From Terriglobia bacterium (GTDB lineage Bacteria > Acidobacteriota > Terriglobia > JAIQFV01), in NCBI GenBank assembly GCA_020073085.1, contig JAIQFV010000004.1, forward strand, positions 1 through 64,000: 64,000 bases of DNA, written 5' to 3'. Below, piece by piece: positions 1-8,375 of this stretch. Positions within the stretch are counted from its first letter, which is position 1, and the number at the start of each line of letters is the position of its first letter. The notes under the pieces are model-generated. The model was not told where the DNA came from. It saw only the letters and a program-made list of their open reading frames with translations, and ran no database searches. A program made the position numbers and the translations under genes.

Positions 1-745
1 GCGACTGCCTCAGCCCACGACGAGAAAAGGAACACGAAAGGAGATTCGGATGCGGAGCGTCCCCAGCCGGCCGCCTTAGCAATCGGCGCCAGGCCACCAC
101 GTTGGCCTTGACATTGAATGCCTTCTCATGGAAGCCCCACCTGAAGCTCCACGTTCTTTGTGGAGCAAGGGTGGGGGAGAGGTGAAATGAGTGCAATAAG
201 GCCCGTAGGGCCGACAGAAAACTGGATTCGCATCTTTCCATTTTTCGTGGATTCAATAAATTCTGATGAATTCAATCTCCTCTTAAGATGAGGCTGATTC
301 ACGACTCTACTTACGCTCCATATACCGCCACTGCATCTTTCACCCCGCGAGCGGGGCTCTCAAATCTCCTCTCATTGCTTACCCCACCCTCGCTCCGCCC
401 CGCAAGGGGCGCAGGACGGAGCTTCCCGCCACGGCGGATCTTCGACAGGTGGGGCTATGCGCCGCGGCGCAGTGGCCCTCCGGGCCTAATTTGAAACTAC
501 TTTCATTCCTGACTCTATCTCGCCCTTCCAGCCACGTGACCGGAGGCCGCTTCTGCCCGCCCTGCGGATCTCTGTCAAAAACGGGATTCCAATCTTCGAC
601 CGGCTCCTTTCATACCCTCCAACTTTGGAACCCAGATTGATTCGAACACCGGAGAGGCGTAGACTGACCACACTGTTTGCGGACGAACGAGCGGGCTCAG
701 GCTGAAATATGAACTGATCCGGCCGGGAGCTGAGGAGGCTTCGAT
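1..745. other. Non-coding stretch at window start with inverted repeats
   Basis: I see no convincing gene here. A frame open from base 1 to a stop at 109-111 could be the tail of a gene entering from outside, but nothing in it is recognisable. A 7-bp hairpin (GCTCCAC, 7-nt loop, GTGGAGC) lies at 146-166. The 15-mer GGAGCAAGGGTGGGG at 162-176 recurs inverted with one mismatch at 382-396. Short GC-rich palindromes around 395-480 resemble repeats seen elsewhere in the window. Confidence 0.4.
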
Positions 746-2512
746 ATGAAACTGATACGATCTCGATTGGGGATCATTTTCTGCATTGCCTTGGTCGCAA
801 GCGTCGGGACCCTGGCGTCCCGACAGCAACCACCCGCTTCACCCAAAACCCCCACCGGCCAGAACCCCCCGCAGGTTGGAAAGTCGGGTGCCCCTTCAAC
901 ACCCGATCAAATGAAGCAGAGTGGGGTCGCCTCGAAAGAAAAGAAAAGTGCCCCGGCAAAGACCAGCACTGAAAAAGCGAGGCTCATTCTGGATCAAGCC
1001 TACCAGTTGGCCCTGAATGCGAAGCCGGCGGCAAGAGCGGAGGCTTTAGCTGAAATTGCAGATGCGCTGGCTCAGGTCGATAAACCGAGGGCCGCGGTGA
1101 TTTACCGGACTGCCTTTGAAGCCACCCAAGACATGCCAATCGAGGAAGAGCAGAAGAACGGCAGGATAGAGGTTCGCGCTCAAATTCAGAGCTACCTTGC
1201 TGTGGGGTTGGCGGACATCGATCCCGAAGCGGCCATGGAATTGGCCAACCGCGTCGATCCGCCCCTTTATACCGACGAATCCATGTCGGTCTTCCGGCGG
1301 GGTGGAGGAAACAACTATCGTGCGCGAGCCATCCAGCAGGTCGTCATGAAACTGGCGGACAAAGACCTTTCCAAGGCAATGATCCTGATTCTGCCGACCC
1401 TGAAGGATAATGAATTCCCTTATAGTGCCATTCTTCCCCTGGCAGGCCGATTGAAAAAGGAGGCGCCCGACAAGGCCGAACTTCTCTTCAGTGAACTCTT
1501 GCGGCACTTTGCCGCCTCGCCGCCGACAGTCAGCGAGGTGCTGGCGTTCCCAACGGTGATTCGAGCCTTTGCTGACTTGAATCGCAACCTTGCGTTGCAG
1601 GCCGTTGACACCACGCTTCAAAAGATCCCTCAGATGGAAGAAGCGGTTAAGAAGGAGACTGAAAAACATCCGGCACGACCAGGTCAACCCAGCCCTGATT
1701 TTGGCGCACTGACAAAATCCTTGCTGCTGCCTACCTTGCGGATGCTGGATCCCCAACGTGCCGCAGCGCTCGAAAAGGAGGTTCAACCGTACGTTGAAAA
1801 GAGGGACAAGGAAACAGGCGGCATGTTCAGCGCCGCCCGGATGAATCCAGAGGTCGACCCCACAAGTTCCGGGCAGAGGCAGCAGGAGAAGATGTTGGAA
1901 AAAGCCGATCTCGATAAAATGCCGGAGGCGCAGCGCGACCGGTTCAGCATTTCCACTGCCTTAAGCCTTGCCCAGTCGAATCCGGCCAAGGCCCAGGATG
2001 TCTCGAAATACATCACCGAGGACAGAAATAGGGCCTGGGCTCTGGCAGCCATCGCCGGTGGTTTTGCCGCGAGCGACAAGGAGAAAGCACGCAGCGTGCT
2101 CAGCGAGGCTGCCTCGCTTGCAGAAAAAGTGAAGGTGAAGGAGGACCGTGCCGTTCTCTTTGCGATGCTCGGCGAAGGTGCTGTCCGGATCGATCGCGAG
2201 CTGGCCAAACGGTATTACCTCACTTCGTTCGAAAACTTCGATCAGACCCTGGAAGAGCTCAAACAACCGGCCGCCACAGAAAAGGAGCAGACGGCGAACG
2301 AGGAGAAGATCGAGCAACTCTCACAGCGCTATTCGATGGCTGTGGCCGACTACTCGAACGTTGATTTTGACGGGGCGGTGGAGCGTGCCCGGCAGATTAA
2401 GAATGAAGAGGAGAAGTTGCCTACGCTGATTCGCCTGGCGACGCGAGTCCTCGCTCCAAACAGTCGGATTCCGCGCATTCAGTTTCTTGGCAAAGATCCA
2501 AGGCTCCCCTGA
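746..2512 (+). CDS. Secreted helical-repeat protein of unknown function
   Basis: A 588-residue protein with an N-terminal signal peptide (basic start, hydrophobic core to about residue 25). A Pro/Lys/Ser-rich linker runs to about residue 75. The rest is long and alpha-helical, with many Ala, Glu, Leu and Lys residues and TPR/HEAT-like helix pairs. The ATG is preceded by GAGGAGG seven bases upstream, which fixes the start. I recognise no catalytic motif. It stands alone, with non-coding DNA on both sides. Export to the periplasm is inferred from the signal peptide, and a scaffold role would fit the helical repeats, but the function is unknown. Confidence 0.8.
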   Translation: MKLIRSRLGIIFCIALVASVGTLASRQQPPASPKTPTGQNPPQVGKSGAPSTPDQMKQSGVASKEKKSAPAKTSTEKARLILDQAYQLALNAKPAARAEALAEIADALAQVDKPRAAVIYRTAFEATQDMPIEEEQKNGRIEVRAQIQSYLAVGLADIDPEAAMELANRVDPPLYTDESMSVFRRGGGNNYRARAIQQVVMKLADKDLSKAMILILPTLKDNEFPYSAILPLAGRLKKEAPDKAELLFSELLRHFAASPPTVSEVLAFPTVIRAFADLNRNLALQAVDTTLQKIPQMEEAVKKETEKHPARPGQPSPDFGALTKSLLLPTLRMLDPQRAAALEKEVQPYVEKRDKETGGMFSAARMNPEVDPTSSGQRQQEKMLEKADLDKMPEAQRDRFSISTALSLAQSNPAKAQDVSKYITEDRNRAWALAAIAGGFAASDKEKARSVLSEAASLAEKVKVKEDRAVLFAMLGEGAVRIDRELAKRYYLTSFENFDQTLEELKQPAATEKEQTANEEKIEQLSQRYSMAVADYSNVDFDGAVERARQIKNEEEKLPTLIRLATRVLAPNSRIPRIQFLGKDPRLP

Positions 2513-3061
2513 GGACATAAATTCCGTCCCGTCAGGCCACGGGGCGTGTATTCTCACCGCTGATGAATCGGGGCGCGGACTGAGGACCAATCCGTCGGGA
2601 CGGATTCAAAACCAGCCCCACTTCGTGTGGTTTGTGCTGTATTGTTTTGTCGTGTCGAGGGGGAAGAGCCAAATCCTCACTTGCGAAACACGGCGAGCTT
2701 GCGCGCAAGTTCCAGGAGGAGAATCCTCAGTGCCTGGTTATTCGACTTGATGAGAAGGAGTAACTGTTCCATTTTGATACCCGCTGGTTCACTTTGAATT
2801 GAATTCCGCATCGTCTCAATCAACGATGCAGATAAGAAGCAGAGGGAGCGAGTCGGGTTGCATGAATTTCAAAAATGATGAGTGTTGGCGCGCCCTTCAA
2901 TCCTGCCTCGAGAAACCGTCTCGCAATCTGTAACGAGGAGGGCCGGATCTTCGTCATTTCATTCTTGAGCGAGGGTCAAAAGAGGTGAAGTGTGCGTGGC
3001 TTGCGGCTCTCGTTGAAAGAAAAGTTTTCATACCTCAAAGGCGTCGGTTCTCGGGGATAAA
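2513..3061. other. Intergenic region, possible 31-codon minus-strand ORF
   Basis: No ordinary gene is seen. On the minus strand, 2677-2772 encodes a short Leu/Lys-rich peptide starting MEQLLLLIKSNNQALRILLL and ending in RK. It is amphipathic, but there is no clear ribosome binding site. A GATGAATCGGGGC motif at about 2561-2573 matches half of the palindrome at 28215-28254. Confidence 0.25.
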
Positions 3062-4279
3062 ATGAGTTTCCTGGCGATTATTAAAGTGGCGGTGATGGCG
3101 TTAAAGCGCCACAAGCTGCGCTCCGTGTTGACGATGCTGGGCATCATCATCGGGGTGGGGGCGGTCATTGGCGTGTTCGCCATCGGAAGCGGCGCGAAGA
3201 AGATGATCGACGACCAGATCGCGCAGGCCGGCACCAACCTGATTTTCATCAGTCCCGGGACGCAGACGGCGGGCGGGATTCACTGGGGCATGGGATCCAT
3301 CACCACGATGGTGGATGACGATGCGAAGGCCATCGAGCGCGAGTGCACGGCGGTCTCGGAGGTCACTCCGGGCATGCGGACCCAGTCCCAGGTGGTGGCG
3401 GGGGGGCAAAACTGGTCGACCGGAATTACGGGGCACAACCAGCTCTTTCCCACGATCCGCAACTGGCCGGTCGAATCGGGCGCTTTCTTCTCGGAACAGG
3501 ACGTGGCTTCGGTGGCGCGCGTTGCCGTGATCGGCAAGACCGTCGGCGAGAATCTCTTTGGAAACCAGGATCCCATCGGGCAAATGATCCGCATTAAGGG
3601 CCAGCCGTTCAAGGTGGTGGGGACCCTGATCTCCAAGGGCCAGGACGCCATGGGACACGATCAGGACGACACAGTCGTTATTCCTTACACCACCCTTCAA
3701 AAGAAACTGCTGGGCATCACCTATCTGCACTTCATTATCGCCTCGGCCTCAACCACGGAGGCCATCCCGCTCGCGCAAGAGCAAATTGATTCTTTATTGC
3801 GCCAGCGGCATGGCATCCAGCCGGGCCAGGACGCCGACTTTTTTATTCGAACCCTTTCTGACATGGCCAAGATGCGCAACGAGTCGAACCAGGTGATGAC
3901 CTACCTGCTTCTGGTGATCGCTTCCGTGTCCCTGCTTGTCGGGGGGATCGGTGTCATGAACATCATGCTCGTCTCCGTCACCGAACGGACGCGCGAGATT
4001 GGCATCCGCATGGCGGTCGGCGCGAAATCCCGGGATCTCCTGCGTCAGTTCCTGCTTGAAGCCAGCACCCTGTCCTTGTTTGGCGGTTTGGTTGGGATCG
4101 GCCTGGGGACCCTCGCTTCTTCGCTGATCACAAACTTCCTTCAGTGGCCGACCACGATCTCGGTCTTGTCAGTCATACTGGCCTTCACGGTGTCCGCCAC
4201 CGTCGGCATCGTCTTCGGTTTTTATCCCGCCTGGAAAGCCGCGCAACTGGATCCCATCGACGCCCTGCGGTACGAGTAA
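3062..4279 (+). CDS. MacB/FtsX-type ABC transporter permease
   Basis: A 405-residue inner-membrane permease of the MacB family. The first transmembrane helix lies at about residues 16-40 (LRSVLTMLGIIIGVGAVIGV). A large periplasmic MacB_PCD domain follows (about 45-270). A C-terminal FtsX core has three helices and the coupling motif ERTREIGIRMAVGA near residue 320. MacB-type permeases work with a separate ATPase and a periplasmic adaptor in mechanotransmission or export. Neither partner gene is adjacent, so this is an orphan permease whose ATPase must lie elsewhere. The substrate is unknown. Confidence 0.9.
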   Translation: MSFLAIIKVAVMALKRHKLRSVLTMLGIIIGVGAVIGVFAIGSGAKKMIDDQIAQAGTNLIFISPGTQTAGGIHWGMGSITTMVDDDAKAIERECTAVSEVTPGMRTQSQVVAGGQNWSTGITGHNQLFPTIRNWPVESGAFFSEQDVASVARVAVIGKTVGENLFGNQDPIGQMIRIKGQPFKVVGTLISKGQDAMGHDQDDTVVIPYTTLQKKLLGITYLHFIIASASTTEAIPLAQEQIDSLLRQRHGIQPGQDADFFIRTLSDMAKMRNESNQVMTYLLLVIASVSLLVGGIGVMNIMLVSVTERTREIGIRMAVGAKSRDLLRQFLLEASTLSLFGGLVGIGLGTLASSLITNFLQWPTTISVLSVILAFTVSATVGIVFGFYPAWKAAQLDPIDALRYE

Positions 4280-4397
4280 AACAAGTCAAATTGCGGACGG
4301 TGAAACGTGTGACCGCTGACGCCGGGAACCCTCTTAGCTATAAAAGCCTTTCGGTGGTATCCTGCCTCCCACATAAGAGTCCTGGGCTGCTTGCATT

Positions 4398-5213
4398 ATG
4401 AATTTAGAAAGTTACCCGCTGGATAAACTTTTCCATTTTGTCGCTGGAATCATTCCGGGCTTCGTGGCCCTCTTGATTTACGAAGCAGCCACTCCGGGGA
4501 CACTCAGATGGTTCTTCACCCTCGGATCCCTGGGATACAACACAAAACTCCTCCTCGTTTTCATTGTGGCGTTCATTATCGGAAACAGCCTCACTGCATT
4601 CCTAAACCTCTTTCTGGGATTCATCTGGAGCGTGTTCGGCAGCTTCTTAATCGGGCGAGGGTACGGATCAGCGCGTTCCCGCGGCATCCCTCCCTGGCAG
4701 GATCCCCGGTGGCGGGCAGTTTTGAAAGATCACCTCGGACCGCACGCGCCGAGCGACAGCGGCGTGATTTCCGAATATAGCTTCAAACAACGGACTGGTG
4801 TGATCGATCTCCTGCCCGAAGATGAACGGCCTGCAAAGCGCGCTGAGCTCGAACGCGAGCGCATCAACGCGGATATAGACGACACCGCTTGGGAGCGATG
4901 GTATGAACATTACCATCAGGTTGTTCTCCAACAGGAAAACCAGGATTTTGAATACAAAATGAGAGAGGGGTTGTATTTCAATTTGGAAACAACCTCACTG
5001 TACGTTGTGGTTAGCGCCACCTTTGTTCCAAGCCTCCGGCACTGGTGGTGCCTTTTTCCAGCCTGCCTGTGGCTTGTCATTTTTGTATGGAAGATGAATT
5101 GGGAATTTCGTCGAATCACGGACAAGTGGTTAACGTTGCAGGCCCAGATCAAATTTCTTTCAGAACGTGCCCATTCACCGGCAGGGGCTGATAAGCCCCC
5201 TCAAAGCAGCTAA
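4398..5213 (+). CDS. Hypothetical membrane protein, about four TM helices
   Basis: A 271-residue protein I do not recognise. Two hydrophobic segments lie near the N-terminus (about residues 14-28 and 45-80). A charged cytoplasmic-looking middle (about 90-195) contains an Asp/Glu/Arg-rich stretch. Two close hydrophobic segments follow at about 196-230, then a short charged tail. It lies 118 bp after the permease and on the same strand, and may be cotranscribed. No enzymatic motif is visible. Confidence 0.65.
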   Translation: MNLESYPLDKLFHFVAGIIPGFVALLIYEAATPGTLRWFFTLGSLGYNTKLLLVFIVAFIIGNSLTAFLNLFLGFIWSVFGSFLIGRGYGSARSRGIPPWQDPRWRAVLKDHLGPHAPSDSGVISEYSFKQRTGVIDLLPEDERPAKRAELERERINADIDDTAWERWYEHYHQVVLQQENQDFEYKMREGLYFNLETTSLYVVVSATFVPSLRHWWCLFPACLWLVIFVWKMNWEFRRITDKWLTLQAQIKFLSERAHSPAGADKPPQSS

Positions 5214-5331
5214 GGTCTCTTCGCTTTGGAAACTTCTGGTCGGCGAAACATAGGCTCCTTGTCGGACCCGAACGAGGTGTCTTGGGATCTGTGCCGTAGC
5301 TTGAGATGACCACTCCGTGTACACTTTGGAC

Positions 5332-5688
5332 ATGAGCAACTCCACCGTGAACTGCCTTTTTTGCAGGATTGCTCGGCGTGAAGCGCCGGCCAAGTTTGTC
5401 CACGAAGATGATTCGACGGTGGCGTTTGAGGACATCCGGCCGCGTGCCCCCACGCATCTCGTCGTGATTCCGCGCAAACACATTGAATCGCTCAACGCGT
5501 TGACGGCAGAGGATGAGCCGGTCATCGGTCACTTGAACCGGGTGGCGGCGGGCTTGGCCCGGGAACGTGGCCTCGATCAAACCGGCTACCGCGTGGTCAT
5601 CAACACCGGCCGCAATGCCGGCCAATCCGTCTTCCACGTGCACCTGCATCTGCTGGGCGGCCGTCCCATGATGTGGCCGCCAGGATAA
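5332..5688 (+). CDS. HIT family nucleotide-binding protein
   Basis: A histidine-triad protein of 118 residues from the ATG at 5332; an upstream in-frame start at 5317 adds only five residues. It begins with the zinc-type CLFCRIARRE segment and carries the HIT signature HVHLHLLGG near the C-terminus, where the middle histidine is the nucleophile. Length and motifs match bacterial Hint/HinT purine nucleoside phosphoramidases, which hydrolyse AMP-lysine and related adducts in the cytoplasm. The gene is monocistronic and converges on the XRE regulator across an inverted repeat. Confidence 0.92.
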   Translation: MSNSTVNCLFCRIARREAPAKFVHEDDSTVAFEDIRPRAPTHLVVIPRKHIESLNALTAEDEPVIGHLNRVAAGLARERGLDQTGYRVVINTGRNAGQSVFHVHLHLLGGRPMMWPPG

Positions 5689-5699
5689 TTCGAAAAGCG

Positions 5700-5819
5700 A
5701 AGAATCAACCGCAAAGAACGCCAGGTAGGCGCAAAGGACGCCAAGACACTTAAGGTTGTAGCAATGGCTCTAACGTTGCGCTCATTGCGCCTTCTCAACG
5801 TTCTTTGCGGTTGATTCTT
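5700..5819. repeat. 21-bp perfect inverted repeat between convergent genes
   Basis: Bases 5700-5720 (beginning AAGAATCAACCGCAAAG) are exactly reverse-complemented at 5799-5819, with a 78-bp spacer and a T run after the right arm. The spacer contains further related units (GCGCAAAGGACGCCAAG). It sits between the convergent ends of the HIT and XRE genes, where it could act as a two-way terminator. The unit also resembles the ACCGC-GAG repeats near 20197 and 24218. Confidence 0.75.
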
Positions 5820-5829
5820 TTCACAATTC

Positions 5830-6618
5830 TTATCTTTTCCTCTCATTCTTCGATAACCGCATCGTGACCCCGACAACTTGCCCCACCACGTCGACGCCCT
5901 GCGGATAGGGCACGGTTTCCGGCTTGCAGGGAGAGAGCGGATGCGGGACAAGATGCAGCCGGTCTTTCACGAGACTGCACCAGCAGCAGGCATAGCGATC
6001 ACGGAGTTCGAGCAGGTAAACGGGCCGGTCAAATTCACTCCTCCACCCTTCCCGTGAAATCGTGTTTCGCTTGACATCCACCTGGACGAGGCTTCCCGGC
6101 TTGATCATCGGAAACATCATGAAGTCGTCCAGCCCGAGCGAAAAATAGGCGTGCCTCTTCAAGTCCAGTTGTGTGAGGAGCCCGACCGGCACCTCCTTCC
6201 AGGTCTTCACCATCCGGCTTAGAAAACTGGTGGTTCGGGGATCGAACCCAGGATCCAACTGGGCCGGGACCGGCCGGGTCTTGCCGTTTCGCGATAGGGC
6301 ATGGTTCAACGTAAGGCGGTGTGTTTTGTTCACCCGCGCCAGTTTGCGAAACTTCGCCGTCATCTCGTGCTCCAGTCCGTACCACTCGAGCACGTCTGCG
6401 AGGTCGAGTCGGTAAATGGCGCACAGTGAAAAAAGTTTGTAGATGTTGGGCACTGAATTGGCATTCTCAATGACCGAGAGATGACTGTGGCGGATGGCGT
6501 ATTGAGGGTTTCCTTCAATCCGCGCGATCTCGAGGCTTGCCGCCTGGATGGCCTCCTGCGTCAGTCCCAATTTCTCGCGGATTTTTTTAAGCTGATAGCC
6601 GGCATCGTGAGAGCGCAT
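5830..6618 (-). CDS. XRE-family regulator with degenerate LexA-like C-terminal domain
   Basis: A 262-residue protein starting at the ATG at 6618, which has an AAAGGG-like ribosome site; an upstream start at 6657 would overlap the probable operator. The N-terminal helix-turn-helix (about residues 5-75) contains LKKIREKLGLTQEAI and a later SHLSVIEN recognition region. The C-terminal part has FMMFPMIKPGSLVQVD, which resembles the LexA/S24 pattern D-S-M-x-P-T-I-K-P-G-D. The catalytic serine position is not Ser and no obvious catalytic lysine follows, so self-cleavage is unlikely. It probably represses its own promoter, inferred from the palindrome at 6651-6668. Confidence 0.8.
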   Translation of the reverse strand: MRSHDAGYQLKKIREKLGLTQEAIQAASLEIARIEGNPQYAIRHSHLSVIENANSVPNIYKLFSLCAIYRLDLADVLEWYGLEHEMTAKFRKLARVNKTHRLTLNHALSRNGKTRPVPAQLDPGFDPRTTSFLSRMVKTWKEVPVGLLTQLDLKRHAYFSLGLDDFMMFPMIKPGSLVQVDVKRNTISREGWRSEFDRPVYLLELRDRYACCWCSLVKDRLHLVPHPLSPCKPETVPYPQGVDVVGQVVGVTMRLSKNERKR

Positions 6619-6650
6619 GGAATCCCTTTCCCGGGGAGTGCTCAGAAGCC

Positions 6651-6668
6651 TTGTCAAGATCTTGACAA
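6651..6668. promoter_or_regulatory. 18-bp perfect palindrome, probable XRE operator
   Basis: TTGTCAAGATCTTGACAA is a perfect palindrome 33 bp upstream of the XRE start codon. Perfect dyads of this size next to an XRE gene are typical operator sites. It includes a TTGACA -35-like hexamer on both strands, so repressor binding could block RNA polymerase. I found no convincing -10 box at the right distance. Confidence 0.55.
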
Positions 6669-6948
6669 AATGAGATCACTTCACCCTGTTCGCTGATTTC
6701 ATGAAATAATGTCGACAGTATCAGCGTACGACCCCCAGAAGAAGATTGGCTCACGCAACTTTTCAGATCCAATCAGGTTCCAGAGCGGCTCAAGAAGGAG
6801 TCTTTAAGGTCGATCAAGCGATGACACTTCAGGACCTCCGGAGCCGGGTCGGGCCGGTACAGGCAAACGATATTGTCGACCGCGGAGATCATGGACACCC
6901 TGAAAGTAAGAACTCCAGGGGACCAATCACGCCGTTCTCTTATAGCGC

Positions 6949-7329
6949 TCAGTGACGGGGGAAGCGGGCTTCAACAATGCTGTGCATGCCGCCACGACTG
7001 GTGAATTCGCCCTTGACGCGGGCCCATCGCGGCCGGCACGCGGCAACAAAATCCTTCAGGATCTTGTTGACGGCGTTCTCGTAAAAGATTCCGAGATTTC
7101 GATACGCCAGGAAGTACTGTCGCAGGGACTTCAGTTCGACGCAGTGCTGGTTCGGCAAATAGTGGATCGTAATCGTTCCGAAATCAGGCAGGCCGGTCTT
7201 GGGGCACACGGAGGTATATTCGGTATTCACAATGGTGATTTCATAACGGGGAAATTGATTGGGCCACACGTCGATCTTCGGCAGCTTGGTATCAATTCCC
7301 GACTTGGCGTGCTCTTTGGTGTATCCCAT
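6949..7329 (-). CDS. queF: NADPH-dependent 7-cyano-7-deazaguanine reductase
   Basis: A 126-residue QueF of the short (type I, unimodular) class. It reduces preQ0 to preQ1 in queuosine tRNA modification in the cytoplasm. The catalytic cysteine and aspartate lie in SVCPKTGLPDFG (about residues 40-51). The NADPH/substrate loop reads ELKSLRQYFLAYRN (about 67-80), and a conserved TSRGGMHSIVEARF sits at the C-terminus. No other queuosine genes are nearby. I looked for an upstream preQ1 riboswitch and could not make a convincing one by eye. Confidence 0.95.
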   Translation of the reverse strand: MGYTKEHAKSGIDTKLPKIDVWPNQFPRYEITIVNTEYTSVCPKTGLPDFGTITIHYLPNQHCVELKSLRQYFLAYRNLGIFYENAVNKILKDFVAACRPRWARVKGEFTSRGGMHSIVEARFPRH

Positions 7330-8375
7330 GGAAATGTCGAATGATTCTTTTGGGACTGCCTGATTCTTCTTAAATTCTAGTCCAACTTTTGTCGGTTGTC
7401 CATTGATTTTGTTTTGACTCGCTCCGTCGTCATTTGGGTACCATCAAAAAAGACGACGGGTATTCCCCCAGCATCCCCGATCGTGAGTGAAGAGTTTATT
7501 TAAGTTCGCTTGAGCAGGAAAAAGCTTGGGGTGGGTGACTCGTCGACTAATGGGGGGGTCGTCCGGTTAACCTGTCCCGGGGGTTGAGGGGATCCCATTC
7601 ACCCTGGCGGATCCCCTCGTACTCATATCTTCTTAAAGAATCCTCCTGCCGGGCGAGGCACAGACTTATGACGGAGCCGCAGGAGTGCTTTTTCGGCCGC
7701 TCCGGTTCTAAACGGGAAGCCCAGTTTTCAAGCATCCAGCTTCCCCTCCGTGTCTTTTCTCTCCTGCCCTGTCTAGTCGAGGTGAGAAAGAGCCCGGCGC
7801 CATCCTTCCTCCTCGGAGAAGGCGCCGGGCTGTAACTTCTCTAAAAAGTTCAAAGTTCCAAGTTGAAATTCCACGGTCCCAAGTCCAAGGTCCAAAGTCT
7901 AAAAAACAGTTCAAAGTTCAAGGTTCAAAGTCAAGAACCCCAAATTGAACATCAAATAGGGTTCTCACTTTTCGTCCACTTCTGATGTCTGCCTTCCGGC
8001 CTCAGAATTCTGACATCGGACTTCCGACTTCTGACGTCCGGCCTCCGACTTCATCCGGGGGCGCACCTCTGTGCGCCCCTACAGGAGAATTCCGGCCTCT
8101 GGCTTCCGTTTATTTCCTCTGGCACTGAGAACTGTCAACTTTCTCTTACGACTTCTGACCTTCGACTTCTGACTTCCGACCTTTGGTTCCGGCTTCTGTT
8201 TCGATCCTCTGGCAACTGACAACTGGCAACCTTCGAATGCGCGTCATTGTTCGTTTGACTTCATCCTGCGGACAACCTACAATCAGGTTTGAATTTAAAT
8301 TCAACCACATACAACGAAATTTGATTTATTGAGGTCTAATAAATCGAACTTGAAAATTGAGGTTAGAAGAATCAA
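7330..8375. other. 1-kb intergenic region, hairpins then heptad repeats
   Basis: No gene is visible. The left part holds two perfect hairpins: GAGGGGATCC at 7586-7595 with its complement at 7609-7618, and AGCCCGGCGCC at 7791-7801 with its complement at 7821-7831. The right part (7845-8240) is filled with degenerate 7-bp repeats, described separately. The last 100 bases before 8376 are AT-rich and probably carry the promoter of the VWFA gene. Confidence 0.6.
7845..8240. repeat. Dense degenerate 7-bp repeat tract
   Basis: Units of seven bases follow one another with few breaks. At 7845-7933 they read like AAAGTTC, CAAGTCC and AAGGTCC. At 7976-8053 and 8147-8195 they read GACTTCC, GACTTCT and GACGTCC. 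At about 8120-8142 and 8211-8231 they read ACTGACA and ACTGGCA. A 9-bp hairpin (GGGGCGCAC, CTCT, GTGCGCCCC at 8058-8079) interrupts them. Unlike other loci, the arms here are not paired as inverted repeats. Confidence 0.7.

Noticed and set aside
1-111. C-terminus of a gene entering the window
   Set aside because: The open frame is only 36 codons with no recognisable sequence; it cannot be supported without upstream DNA.
7330-7450. preQ1 riboswitch upstream of queF
   Set aside because: I could not find the small hairpin with the A-rich tail and pseudoknot partner by eye; a covariance search would decide.
7845-8240. CRISPR array
   Set aside because: The repeats are 7-bp degenerate units without constant 25-40 bp repeats or unique spacers, and no cas gene is nearby.
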